From Tragulus kanchil (taxonomy: Eukaryota; Chordata; Mammalia; Artiodactyla; Tragulidae): 64,000 nt of DNA. Of this stretch, positions 35,483 through 46,468 are shown in pieces. Positions within the stretch are counted from its first letter, which is position 1. Every line of letters starts with the position of its first letter. The notes below the pieces were generated by a model. That model saw nothing but the letters and a program-made list of their open reading frames with translations, did no database searches and was not told the origin of the DNA. Location of the stretch: NCBI GenBank assembly GCA_022376925.1, contig JAIOJX010000028.1, forward strand, positions 73,807,001 through 73,871,000. Reading direction: 5' to 3'. The position numbers and the translations under genes are program-made.

Positions 35483-35745
35483 TTGTTCCTTTGATCACTT
35501 CTGTTGGTCTTTCATTCATTTATATCTTTGTTCTTTTGGCCTTTGTGGGCCTCCCATCACAGTGGCCTCTCTTGTCGCAGAGCACCCGCTCTGGGCGCAA
35601 TGCACTCCAGAGCTCCGACTGGGTAGTTGGACACATTGGTCCAGCCGCTCCACAGCACATGGGATCTTCCCAGGCCAGGGATCGAACTGGCGCCCCTTGC
35701 ACTGCAAGGCAGTGTCCTTACCCACTGAATCACCAGGGAAGCTCA
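35483..35745 (-). mobile_element. CHR-type tRNA SINE with 15-bp target-site duplication
   Basis: Complete reversed element: T-rich tail side, ggcctttgtgggcctcccat, the GC-rich body, gggatcttcccaggcc, the B-box side gggatcgaactgg, and the head caccagggaagctc. It is flanked by identical GAAGCTATACTTTTT at 35468-35482 and 35746-35760. The perfect target-site duplication implies a relatively young insertion. Confidence 0.94.
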
Positions 35746-35788
35746 GAAGCTATACTTTTTAAGACTGAGTTCTGCTCACTAGAATGGT

Positions 35789-37957
35789 CTACAGACAATC
35801 TACTGGTATAAGAAGTTTCCTAGTATAATCCCACACAGCCTCTAGCACTTCATATTATCTGAAAAGCATGGTATTTTAACATAACATTCATCTCTATTAA
35901 CCTTAGGACTTAAAATAGAAAGATGGTCCAAAGAAGGACATTTCATATAAAATCCAGTTCTTAAAAGGCCTGGTTTGATCCCTTCACTATGAGAGACTGA
36001 AGACAGTACAGAGACGTGGTTTGTGTCTTCACTAAAGGAAGGGCATTACATGCCCCCCATTTGGAAAGAGAGTCAGAGCTTCAGCTTAATAGGAAGACTT
36101 AAAGTTTTCTTTTGCAACCACTGGACTACAAAAATATTTTTGCATGAGAGTGTGAGATGAGCACTCATGCCTTGGGCCACATGTCCCCCTGCCAAGGATA
36201 AAATGAGAATACCAGAGTTTCACCTCAGGATGTGGCCCAAGAAGACTGCAAAGCTGTGGTGGCAAAGAAGCCATATTCCATGACCTCATGTAACTTACAA
36301 GACAGTGAAACAGAGAAGGCAAAAGATAATTACAAAAGATACTTGTGACTCTGAGATTGGATCACTCTCACTGAAGAAGACCTTCAAATTATCTTGAATG
36401 CCAGAGCGTGGTTCCATGGGATCCATAGTCACAGCTCTTATCACCCAATTTAGAAGCCTTTTCCCCTGTCTGCAAGAAAGATGGAGTCCCTTGCTTGTGT
36501 AAGCTACTTTCCAAGTCGCAAATATATCCGGCTCTCTCTCTCTTTTTATTTAACCAACTGTCTCTTAATTTGAATTTGTCTGGCTAGTCCAGATCCATCT
36601 TTTTGGCCAAAAATTATTCAAAGATTAATGGTCCTGAGAGAAATAATGTTCCTTACACTAGATTTCGAAGAAGCTGTTCAATCTTTCTTAATCAGCAGTG
36701 AGAATGATGAGCTAGAACAAGAGTACTCTTGACAGGACCTGTCCTCATCTGCTATTTTTCCTGTATCTTGAGAGGGTTAGATGGGCTCTTAAACTTTCCC
36801 CTTGAGCTAAGTTGTTGGAAAGTACTTTGACTTCTGGCAATTTACCCAGAATTCTGATAAATGTGACTTAGCTACAGACAATCTACTGGTATAAGAAGTT
36901 TCCTAGTATAATCCCACACAGCCTCTAGCACTTCATATTATCTGAAAAGCATGGTATTTTAACATAACATTCATCTCTATTAACCTTAGGACTTAAAATA
37001 GAAAGATGGTCCAAAGAAGGACATTTCATATAAAATCCAGTTCTTAAAAGGCCTGGTTTGATCCCTTCACTATGAGAGACTGAAGACAGTACAGAGACGT
37101 GGTTTGTGTCTTCACTAAAGGAAGGGCATTACATGCCCCCCATTTGGAAAGAGAGTCAGAGCTTCAGCTTAATAGGAAGACTTAAAGTTTTCTTTTGCAA
37201 CCACTGGACTACAAAAATATTTTTGCATGAGAGTGTGAGATGAGCACTCATGCCTTGGGCCACATGTCCCCCTGCCAAGGATAAAATGAGAATACCAGAG
37301 TTTCACCTCAGGATGTGGCCCAAGAAGACTGCAAAGCTGTGGTGGCAAAGAAGCCATATTCCATGACCTCATGTAACTTACAAGACAGTGAAACAGAGAA
37401 GGCAAAAGATAATTACAAAAGATACTTGTGACTCTGAGATTGGATCACTCTCACTGAAGAAGACCTTCAAATTATCTTGAATGCCAGAGCGTGGTTCCAT
37501 GGGATCCATAGTCACAGCTCTTATCACCCAATTTAGAAGCCTTTTCCCCTGTCTGCAAGAAAGATGGAGTCCCTTGCTTGTGTAAGCTACTTTCCAAGTC
37601 ACAAATATATCCGGCTCTCTCTCTCTTTTTATTTAACCAACTGTCTCTTAATTTGAATTTGTCTGGCTAGTCCAGATCCATCTTTTTGGCCAAAAATTAT
37701 TCAAAGATTAATGGTCCTGAGAGAAATAATGTTCCTTACACTAGATTTCGAAGAAGCTGTTCAATCTTTCTTAATCAGCAGTGAGAATGATGAGCTAGAA
37801 CAAGAGTACTCTTGACAGGACCTGTCCTCATCTGCTATTTTTCCTGTATCTTGAGAGGGTTAGATGGGCTCTTAAACTTTCCCCTTGAGCTAAGCTGTTG
37901 GAAAGTACTTTGACTTCTGGCAATTTACCCAGAATTCTGATAAATGTGACTTAGCTA
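35789..37957. repeat. Tandem duplication D13, unit 1083 bp
   Basis: Copy 1 is 35789-36871 and copy 2 is 36872-37957, with GCTAC shared at the joint. Internal differences are single bases (aagtcGcaaatat versus aagtcAcaaatat; aagtTgttgg versus aagcTgttgg). No transposon was recognised inside; the minus-strand 78-codon frame at 36086-36322 and 37169-37405 has no known domain. Confidence 0.96.
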
Positions 37958-38495
37958 CCTTAGCTCTGGTTTGTGGGAAACAGTAGAATTTTCTATGGTT
38001 ATATTGTACACTGTTAAAAAAGAGAAATCTTTTCTTTCACATGTGTGGCTTCTGTAAATAGGAAGGATTGTGAAGGAAAAATTAAATGGTAACAGCAAAC
38101 CTAATTGACTCCTGGGATTTCAAATATGACAAGGAGTGCCTTACTCTCCACATTATTGATTTCATGGTGTTTAGAAGTAACTGCTAGGTTTTCTTTTAAG
38201 TCTATTAGAAAATCTTGGTGTGTGACTTACTGTTGATATGACACATGGAATACATTTTAGGGCTGCTGACTCCCTGCATGATATGTGGGTTATTATCTGT
38301 GTTAAGTGAAAAAGTACAGGGCTTTTTCTTTACTTTGTAGAAATGAAAGTCTGTAACAAAGGGCATATTGAGATTAAGGGGACTCTACCACCCTCTTTTC
38401 TTACTGCTGTCTTAATGGCTAATATAATCATGCCAACTATGAAGTTGAGAGGATCCAGTAATGATACCACTTGTTGGAAACTTTCTTCATAGGCA
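37958..38495. other. Single-copy sequence, nothing recognised
   Basis: No recognised repeat, RNA gene or coding frame between D13 and the L2-like fragment that follows. Confidence 0.45.
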
Positions 38496-38499
38496 CTGC

Positions 38500-38640
38500 A
38501 TCATTTGCTCATTTGTTTATACAGTTAACAAATATTTATTAGTACTTAATATGTGACAGACATTCTGATAAACACTGAGACTATAATGGCAAGACTGAGA
38601 CAGTCCCTAACCAGTGGGAAAGACTGAACCCAAAGAGAAA
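38500..38640 (-). mobile_element. Possible L2 3' fragment
   Basis: Inverted L2-like order: ttaacaaatatttattagta, cttaatatgtgacagacatt, ctgataaacactgagact, gacagtccctaaccagtggg. Single copy, diverged. Confidence 0.6.
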
Positions 38641-38979
38641 AGAAGTAGACATTCTGAATGTTATAATAAAGAAACAAGGCACTATGAGGGAACAAAAGAG
38701 AATCAGACTGAAGGATATGAAGACAGAAAAATCATGTTTAAGCTGAGGCCTGGAGGATGAATGAAAGTTGTGCAGGAGAGAGAAGAGGAGAGATTTATAG
38801 ACAATGGAAATAATCTTTGGGAAGGTTAAGTTGAGTGAAAATTATAGTATATTCTAGTAACTAAAATGAGTCTGGTTTCCTTGAGCTGGTACGTGCAATA
38901 AAATGAAGCAGAGGCAGTGACCATAGTGTAATAGCTTTTTCAAAGTATGTTTGGGATTTTAGAATTTATTCCAAGCCAC

Positions 38980-39090
38980 ATAGGTAGTGTCATCCTCGTT
39001 TAACAGATAAGAAAATTGGCTTTATAGAGGCTAATTATGTGTACAATATTCAACAAGTAATTGGTCAAGCCAGGTTTTTAAACAAGCACT
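38980..39090 (-). mobile_element. MIR SINE fragment, D14 copy 1
   Basis: Inverted MIR-like order: tcatcctcgtttaacagata, agaaaattggctttatagag, then caacaagtaattggtcaagc and caggttttta. Copy 2 lies at about 40086-40196. Confidence 0.6.
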
Positions 39091-39399
39091 GCCTACCTGC
39101 AAAATCTATGACTTTTACCTGTTGATGTATGTATGGCCTGTCTTCTAATCTACATGAAACTTAGCCAGTGGGTAGACTTATCTTGACCAATAATTATATT
39201 TAAAGAAACCTTGAATGCAAACTCCATGAGGACAGGAATCATGTATCTGTTTACCACTGCCAGTAATTAAAATGGTGCCAAACCCATAGTCAGTGCTCAG
39301 TGAATAAATGAAGGAATAAATGAATAAAAGAGAATTGATCCAAGAGGAAGATTTAAAAGGTACACTACTAGATGATACAGTGTTTTTCTCTGCTCCTCT

Positions 39400-39994
39400 C
39401 CAGCAACCACAACTATAAACCCTGGAAATGGTATAAGGTACAAAAAAAGAAAAAAGAAAACTCTAAAAGGTGAGGAGAAGATGATCAGATAGTTTGGGAG
39501 CCCAGGACTGGTGGACCAACACAGTGACAGGATGTCTTGTGTCCCTGCCCAACAAAGGTCAAATGTTTCCCCAACCTAGCAAAAGAAGGAAGCTGGAGTA
39601 GGCTTATCACTTCCCTGGACTGCATAGGAGTCCCTATGACATCAAGTGATCTTGACTTCTTAGGTAAAGGGGATGGATTGGGAGCAACACCAAAAATTAG
39701 GAGCCTGCAGATCCTGATAATCCTGTTTTGCAGTAGACGTGAAATGAAAATGGCAAAAGAGACTCAGACTGATCTGGGAAGCTCACTGTCCCAGGGACTC
39801 AGAATCTCCTATCCTTGCCAGAGATATCCTAATAACCAGGAGGTATCAGTCCTTATCTACAGAGAAAAATGGCTCATCTTGACTCATCTTGGGACATCAC
39901 TGCTCTGCCTTCTGGCAACGCTGAAAGGAGCAATATGTGTCCCAGAATCACCAGGTCAAGTAGACCAAAATGACACCACACAGCCTCTAAGAAT
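39400..39994 (+). mobile_element. Probable old L1 5' UTR, D14 copy 1
   Basis: The sequence resembles the 5' UTR of an old mammalian L1 (gggagcccaggactggtgga, then later accaggaggtatcagtcct), and the ORF1-like block of a decayed L1 follows downstream in the same orientation. It holds the longest non-L1-ORF frame of the area, 160 codons at 39537-40019, which has no recognisable domain and runs past the BovB edge; I do not call it a gene. Confidence 0.45.
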
Positions 39995-40505
39995 GGCAGA
40001 GGAGGGGATGATTAGATAGCCCAGTGACCATAGTGTATAGCTTTTTCAAAGTATGTTTGGGATTTTAGAATTTATTCCAAGCCACATAGGTAGTGTCATC
40101 CTCGTTTAACAGATAAGAAAATTGGCTTTATAGAGGCTAATTATGTGTACAATATTCAACAAGTAATTGGTCAAGCCAGGTTTTTAAACAAGCACTGCCT
40201 ACCTGCAAAATCTATGACTTTTACCTGTTGATGTATGTATGGCCTGTCTTCTAATCTACATGAAACTTAGCCAGTGGGTAGACTTATCTTGACCAATAAT
40301 TATATTTAAAGAAACCTTGAATGCAAACTCCATGAGGACAGGAATCATGTATCTGTTTACCACTGCCAGTAATTAAAATGGTGCCAAACCCATAGTCAGT
40401 GCTCAGTGAATAAATGAAGGAATAAATGAATAAAAGAGAATTGATCCAAGAGGAAGATTTAAAAGGTACACTACTAGATGATACAGTGTTTTTCTCTGCT
40501 CCTCT

Positions 40506-41100
40506 CCAGCAACCACAACTATAAACCCTGGAAATGGTATAAGGTACAAAAAAAGAAAAAAGAAAACTCTAAAAGGTGAGGAGAAGATGATCAGATAGTT
40601 TGGGAGCCCAGGACTGGTGGACCAACACAGTGACAGGATGTCTTGTGTCCCTGCCCAACAAAGGTCAAATGTTTCCCCAACCTAGAAAAAGAAGGAAGCT
40701 GGAGTAGGCTTATCACTTCCCTGGACTGCATAGGAGTCCCTATGACATCAAGTGATCTTGACTTCTTAGGTAAAGGGGATGGATTGGGAGCAACACCAAA
40801 AATTAGGAGCCTGCAGATCCTGATAATCCTGTTTTGCAGTAGACGTGAAATGAAAATGGCAAAAGAGACTCAGACTGATCTGGGAAGCTCACTGTCCCAG
40901 GGACTCAGAATCTCCTATCCTTGCCAGAGATATCCTAATAACCAGGAGGTATCAGTCCTTATCTACAGAGAAAAATGGCTCATCTTGACTCATCTTGGGA
41001 CATCACTGCTCTGCCTTCTGGCAACGCTGAAAGGAGCAATATGTGTCCCAGAATCACCAGGTCAAGTAGACCAAAATGACACCACACAGCCTCTAAGAAT
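40506..41100 (+). mobile_element. Probable old L1 5' UTR, D14 copy 2
   Basis: Duplicate of 39400-39994 at offset 1106, with one A/C difference in the 160-codon frame (Ala to Glu) and two changes at its end. Confidence 0.45.
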
Positions 41101-41242
41101 GGCAGAGGATGAGATGATTAGATAGCATCACTGACTCAACACACATGAATTTGAACGAACTCCATGAGATGGTGAAGGACTAGGAAGCCCAGTGCCCCCA
41201 CAGAGTTACAAAGAATCAGACATGGCTTAGTGACTAAACAAG
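41101..41242 (+). mobile_element. BovB 3' end fragment
   Basis: ggcagaggatgagatgatta, gatagcatcactgactcaac, ggtgaaggactaggaagccc and the terminal cttagtgactaaacaag match the last 140 bp of BovB. It sits inside the probable old L1. The start of the same fragment (39995-40018) is visible at the end of D14 copy 1. Confidence 0.88.
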
Positions 41243-41399
41243 ACTCTAGATCTGAACCAGCCATTACAATTACAGTCCACAAAGCACACCAAACCTCATG
41301 CAGTAAACCTAAACAGCGTGCTACCTGTAAAAATAAACTATTTAAATAAAATCCAGTTTTCTCTAATATAATCCACAAAAGACATCAAGAATATTATAG

Positions 41400-42406
41400 G
41401 AAATCATCCACTATACTGAGAACAAAGAAAATTGCAACTTGAGTGAGAAAAGACAGTCAACTGAAACCAAAACAAGATGAGTCCAATGTTTAAATGATCA
41501 GAAAACAATTATAATTGTTTTTATAGTTAAATTTCAAAAAAATACTCCAACAATCTATTATACATTTTCTTAAAATAAATTTTAAAATAGTAAATATTAT
41601 GAAAGAAATAAAAGTTATGAAAATAAACAGATGGAAACTATAGAGCTAAAAACTGCCAATAATAAAATAGAAACTTACCAGATGGACTCAGTAGTTGAGT
41701 GGAGATGACAGAAGATAGACTCAGTGAAACTGAGGATAAAACAGTGGACTGGTTAGTCACTTAATCTGAACATCAGAGAGAAAATAGACCAGAGGAAACT
41801 AGCAAAGTCTCAGGAATCTGGGAGACAATAAGAAAAATCAACATTCATATCATTAGTATTCCAAAAGAAGAGGAAAATCAAAGTGTGACTGAAAAAGTAT
41901 TTGAGTAAATAATTCCTAAAATTTTTCCAAATTTGATGAAAGACATAGACTTATAGTTCCAAGAAGTTAAGCAAATTCTCTGAAAGTATCAACTATGAAA
42001 TCCACATCAAGCAATATCAAAAACTCTTGAAAACTAATTATAAAAAAAAAATCTTGGAAGCAATCAGAAACTATACATTATCACTCAGTCATGTCCAACT
42101 CTTTGCAACCCCACGGATTATAACCTGCCAGGCTTCTCTGTCCATGGGATTCTCCAGGCAAGAGTGGGTTGCTGTAGCCTTCTCCAGGGGATCTTCCTGA
42201 TCCATGGATCAAACCTGGGTCTCCTGCATTCCAGGCAGATTCTTTACCATTTGAGCTACTCAGGAAGCCCACACATTATCTATAGGGGGATCTCAATTCA
42301 AACAATAGTGGGTTTCCCATTGAAATCATGAGGCCATTAGGGTGTGACACAATTTTTTTCAAGTGCTAACATTAAACAAGGATTGCTTTTGAATTCTGTA
42401 TCTTTA
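41400..42406 (+). mobile_element. Decayed L1, ORF1-region remnant, D15 copy 1
   Basis: The order tccaaatttgatgaaagaca, atagttccaagaagttaagc, aaatccacatcaagcaatat, tcttggaagcaatcagaaac matches the ORF1 coding region of an old L1. It resumes after the Bov-tA at 42281. All frames are closed. A target-site copy at each side of the Bov-tA confirms the SINE landed in pre-existing L1. Confidence 0.7.
42083..42272 (-). mobile_element. Bov-tA SINE nested in old L1, D15 copy 1
   Basis: Reversed Bov-tA: actcagtcatgtccaactct, gcaagagtgggttgctgtag, aacctgggtctcctgcattc, ending gagctactcaggaagcccac. It is flanked by direct repeat ACATTATC at 42075-42082 and 42273-42280. Confidence 0.94.
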
Positions 42407-42474
42407 GTGGGAAATTTCCCATTGAAATCAAAGCACACCAACCTCATGAGTAACCTAAACACTGTACTAAAACT

Positions 42475-43660
42475 ATTTAAATAAAATCCAGTTTTCTCTA
42501 ATATAATCCACAAAAGACATCAAGAATATTATAGGAAATCATCCACTATACTGAGAACAAAGAAAATTGCAACTTGAGTGAGAAAAGACAGTCAACTGAA
42601 ACCAAAACAAGATGAGTCCAATGTTTAAATGATCAGAAAACAATTATAATTGTTTTTATAGTTAAATTTCAAAAAAATACTCCAACAATCTATTATACAT
42701 TTTCTTAAAATAAATTTTAAAATAGTAAATATTATGAAAGAAATAAAAGTTATGAAAATAAACAGATGGAAACTATAGAGCTAAAAACTGCCAATAATAA
42801 AATAGAAACTTACCAGATGGACTCAGTAGTTGAGTGGAGATGACAGAAGATAGACTCAGTGAAACTGAGGATAAAACAGTGGACTGGTTAGTCACTTAAT
42901 CTGAACATCAGAGAGAAAATAGACCAGAGGAAACTAGCAAAGTCTCAGGAATCTGGGAGACAATAAGAAAAATCAACATTCATATCATTAGTATTCCAAA
43001 AGAAGAGGAAAATCAAAGTGTGACTGAAAAAGTATTTGAGTAAATAATTCCTGAAATTTTTCCAAATTTGATGAAAGACATAGACTTATAGTTCCAAGAA
43101 GTTAAGCAAATTCTCTGAAAGTATCAACTATGAAATCCACATCAAGCAATATCAAAAACTCTTGAAAACTAATTATAAAAAAAAAATCTTGGAAGCAATC
43201 AGAAACTATACATTATCACTCAGTCATGTCCAACTCTTTGCAACCCCACGGATTATAACCTGCCAGGCTTCTCTGTCCATGGGATTCTCCAGGCAAGAGT
43301 GGGTTGCTGTAGCCTTCTCCAGGGGATCTTCCTGATCCATGGATCAAACCTGGGTCTCCTGCATTCCAGGCAGATTCTTTACCATTTGAGCTACTCAGGA
43401 AGCCCACACATTATCTATAGGGGGATCTCAATTCAAACAATAGTGGGTTTCCCATTGAAATCATGAGGCCATTAGGGTGTGACACAATTTTTTTCAAGTG
43501 CTAACATTAAACAAGGATTGCTTTTGAATTCTGTATCTTTAGAAATCTTTTTCAGGAATTAAGGGGAAATAAACATTCCCAAAAGAGAGAAAGTAAAAGA
43601 ATTTGTCACCAACAAACCTACTCTTAGAGATTAGCTAAAAGAAGCTCTTCAAACAGAATT
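42475..43660 (+). mobile_element. Decayed L1, ORF1-region remnant, D15 copy 2 and continuation
   Basis: Duplicate of the L1 block, then continuing beyond D15 with aaataaacattcccaaaag, aagaatttgtcaccaacaaa and gctcttcaaacagaa, which correspond to the end of the old L1 ORF1 region. ORF2 is missing downstream, so the element is internally deleted or rearranged. Confidence 0.68.
43218..43407 (-). mobile_element. Bov-tA SINE, D15 copy 2
   Basis: Duplicate of 42083-42272 at offset 1135, with the same ACATTATC flanks at 43210-43217 and 43408-43415. Confidence 0.94.
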
Positions 43661-43664
43661 TGGC

Positions 43665-43800
43665 TTTTTTCAGTCAGCATTATTTCTTTAAGCATCATCT
43701 AAGTTGTTTACATCAATTGTCCATTCCTTTTTTTGACGGAGTAGTGTTTTATGTTATGTATATACAATTGTTTGTTTAATCATTTGTCTATGAAATGAGG
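43665..43800 (-). mobile_element. Possible old L1 ORF2 scrap
   Basis: tcagtcagcattatttcttt, aagcatcatctaagttgttt and gtccattcctttttttgacg followed by gagtagtgttttatgttatg resemble the reverse complement of the L1 ORF2 C-terminal/3' region. It is duplicated at about 44797-44932. Confidence 0.5.
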
Positions 43801-43869
43801 ACTGATAGGTATTTATTTACCAGAGGAGTTGGTACAGGAGTAAGGAGGGTGTGGTCGTAAAATACAAGA

Positions 43870-44140
43870 TGAAGAATTCCTGTGGTGTTGAAATTGTTCA
43901 GTATCTCGACTGAGGTGATAGATATAAGAACCAACATGTGACTTAATTGTACAGAGCTTAATACACAAAACCACATAGACACACACTAAAGAGTAGGATG
44001 TCAATATTGTAACATTAAGCTATAGTTTTCCAAAATGCAAAACTGGGGAAAACTTGGCAAAGTATGCACTGGATCTCTCTCTATAGTCTTTCATAACTTC
44101 TTATAAATCTATAATTACATCAATTAGAATCTCAATTAAA
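43870..44140 (+). mobile_element. Old L1 3' end, D16 copy 1
   Basis: The order gtacagagcttaatacacaa, ctaaagagtaggatgtcaat, atagttttccaaaatgcaaa, actggggaaaacttggcaaa, ggatctctctctatagtctt matches the terminal non-coding block of old L1 subfamilies. Copy 2 lies at 45002-45272. Confidence 0.68.
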
Positions 44141-44361
44141 TGGAAAGGTAAACAACTGTGATGGCCAGCCTCCAAAGTGGCTCCCATGGAGGCTGCGCCT
44201 GGTATTCTCCTCTGGTTGTCCTAAAAGACACTGGCCTCTACCTTACTTTTCCTCTGGGTCAAGCATTTTGTGGAGGCCACCCACAGAGCAGGTTTTTGTC
44301 CACTGCAATGGAAAATGAGAGAGAGCGCTATAGATTTAACAAGGAAAAATTTAAAAGCCTT

Positions 44362-44540
44362 TCCAACTCTTTGCAACCCCACGGATTATAACCTGCCAGG
44401 CTTCTCTGTCCATGGGATTCTCCAGGCAAGAGTGGGTTGCTGTAGCCTTCTCCAGGGGATCTTCCTGATCCATGGATCAAACCTGGGTCTCCTGCATTCC
44501 AGGCAGATTCTTTACCATTTGAGCTACTCAGGAAGCCCAC
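44362..44540 (-). mobile_element. Bov-tA SINE fragment cut by D16 junction
   Basis: Third copy of the same Bov-tA. It begins abruptly at tccaactctttgcaacccca and so lacks the left target site and the first bases, while the right flank ACATTATC (44541-44548) is present. Confidence 0.92.
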
Positions 44541-45001
44541 ACATTATCTATAGGGGGATCTCAATTCAAACAATAGTGGGTTTCCCATTGAAATCATGAG
44601 GCCATTAGGGTGTGACACAATTTTTTTCAAGTGCTAACATTAAACAAGGATTGCTTTTGAATTCTGTATCTTTAGAAATTTTTTTCAGGAATTAAGGGAA
44701 ATAAACATTCCCAAAAGAGAGAAAGTAAAAGAATTTGTCACCAACAAACCTACTCTTAGAGATTAGCTAAAAGAAGCTCTTCAAACAGAATTTGGCTTTT
44801 TTCAGTCAGCATTATTTCTTTAAGCATCATCTAAGTTGTTTACATCAATTGTCCATTCCTTTTTTTGACGGAGTAGTGTTTTATGTTATGTATATACAAT
44901 TGTTTGTTTAATCATTTGTCTATGAAATGAGGACTGATAGGTATTTATTTACCAGAGGAGTTGGTACAGGAGTAAGGAGGGTGTGGTCGTAAAATACAAG
45001 A

Positions 45002-45272
45002 CGAAGAATTCCTGTGGTGTTGAAATTGTTCAGTATCTCGACTGAGGTGATAGATATAAGAACCAACATGTGACTTAATTGTACAGAGCTTAATACACAA
45101 AACCACATAGACACACACTAAAGAGTAGGATGTCAATATTGTAACATTAAGCTATAGTTTTCCAAAATGCAAAACTGGGGAAAACTTGGCAAAGTATGCA
45201 CTGGATCTCTCTCTATAGTCTTTCATAACTTCTTATAAATCTATAATTACATCAATTAGAATCTCAATTAAA
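45002..45272 (+). mobile_element. Old L1 3' end, D16 copy 2
   Basis: Duplicate of 43870-44140 at offset 1132, with one A/G difference (aagatgaag versus aagacgaag). Confidence 0.68.
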
Positions 45273-45487
45273 TGGAAAGGTAAACAACTGTGATGGCCAG
45301 CCTCCAAAGTGGCTCCCATGGAGGCTGCGCCTGGTATTCTCCTCTGGTTGTCCTAAAAGACACTGGCCTCTACCTTACTTTTCCTCTGGGTCAAGCATTT
45401 TGTGGAGGCCACCCACAGAGCAGGTTTTTTGTCCACTGCAATGGAAAATGAGAGAGAGAGCGCGCTATAGATTTAACAAGGAAAACA

Positions 45488-46468
45488 ATACAGTTGTAAA
45501 GATTCTTAGCCTTTCCCAAGATAACCTTCATTATCAGATCTCACAAGGATGCAAAAAATATCAAGCCTAGACTTTCCAGTTTCCTGGCTAAAGTCATTAC
45601 CTGAGTAAGCATCCTCACCGAGAACATTTTGTGCTAACTAGCTTGAGAGAGCAAGTGAAGACAAGTGTGAGCAGTGAATCTGGTGGAAATCATAGTGAAA
45701 TCTGAACAAATGGTTTTAATGCAACTGAAAATTATAATTTATGTGCATAAATTTATCATAGAATAGACATTCTGTGAGGGGAAAATATATTAGCAAAGAA
45801 GCAAAATTGTACTTCAGAAAATTCAGGAGTTGGAAGATAGGTTAATAACTTATTTGAAAAGTATAACTGTCTCAAATATTTCATTTCTGTGAGAATAATG
45901 GGCAGGATTGGCCAAATAAATACAGTGGGTGAGGATTATAACATTACTTAATTTTGATATACTCTGTAGAAATAACTACAAATAATTGAAAATACGCTAT
46001 TAAAGATAAAAAGAACTTTCAATCACAGTAAACCACTAGTCATACTTCCCAATTCAGAGGGAGAGAAAGGAACATTTGAAAAAGAAAATGAGAAGGTATT
46101 TTCTTTAGATTTCATAGCAAGGCAGAAATAGGTCTCTATACTAAGTCTGTCTGACTCCAAAGCCCATGTATTTTTATACTATTAACTGGCCTCTATCTAT
46201 GATCCCAACAGGTCTATTCTGAAGATATTCCAAGTTAACAAGAATCTATCTTATGTTTTCACCATTTCCAAGATCAGAAAGCAAAGCAAAACAACTGACT
46301 CTTGAAACTTCAACTGGCATGGCAATACATTAGGAGTGTGCAAAAACAGGAATAAAAGGAGAGGATAGAAATGGCAATTATATTTCATGGTAATAGTCAC
46401 TGACAAAAAGAAATATGCGCTAGATACTAGAAAAGGACATCTGACTCATTCAATGACCACCCAAGAGA
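45488..46468. other. Single-copy sequence, nothing recognised
   Basis: About 1 kb without recognised repeat or reading frame of note, between D16 and D17. Confidence 0.45.

Larger units (their letters stand above)
33498..35676. repeat. Tandem duplication D12, unit about 1088 bp
   Basis: Copy 1 is 33498-34585 and copy 2 is 34586-35676. The joint fuses the middle of a reversed CHR SINE (gggatcttcccaggc) to taggaagtttaatag; the right-hand side normally continues aggccagggatcg, so CCAGGC-AGG is a near-shared sequence. The compound TG/GA tract differs (gtattttgtgtgag versus gtatgtgtgtgtgag). Confidence 0.95.
38915..41127. repeat. Tandem duplication D14, unit about 1106 bp
   Basis: Copy 1 is 38915-40021 and copy 2 is 40022-41127. 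Copy 2 starts with a 1-bp deletion (gtgtatag versus gtgtaatag) and copy 1 ends with substitutions (gaggaggggatgatt versus gaggatgagatgatt). The joint lies just inside a BovB fragment, which is complete only after copy 2. Confidence 0.96.
41281..43540. repeat. Tandem duplication D15, unit about 1135 bp
   Basis: Copy 1 is about 41281-42406 and copy 2 about 42430-43540. Between them lies filler tgggaaatttcccattgaa (42406-42429), which resembles gtgggtttcccattgaaat at 42308. Copy 2's first 45 bp are a shortened version of copy 1's (offset falls from 1149 to 1135 through several small deletions); after that the copies are nearly identical. Confidence 0.93.
43229..45487. repeat. Tandem duplication D16, unit about 1132 bp
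   Basis: Copy 1 is 43229-44361 and copy 2 is 44362-45487. The joint puts the middle of the Bov-tA after atttaaaagcctt, a short filler not present in copy 2 (which continues cagttgtaaagattc). Copy 2 has a longer GA/GC run (gagagagagcgcgct versus gagagagcgct). The first 310 bp are shared with D15. Confidence 0.94.

Noticed and set aside
39537..41125. A 160-codon open frame present twice (39537-40019 and 40643-41125), looking like a duplicated gene
   Set aside because: The duplication is D14 and not gene-specific; the frame has no recognisable domain, its end lies in a BovB fragment, and the sequence looks like old L1 5' UTR.
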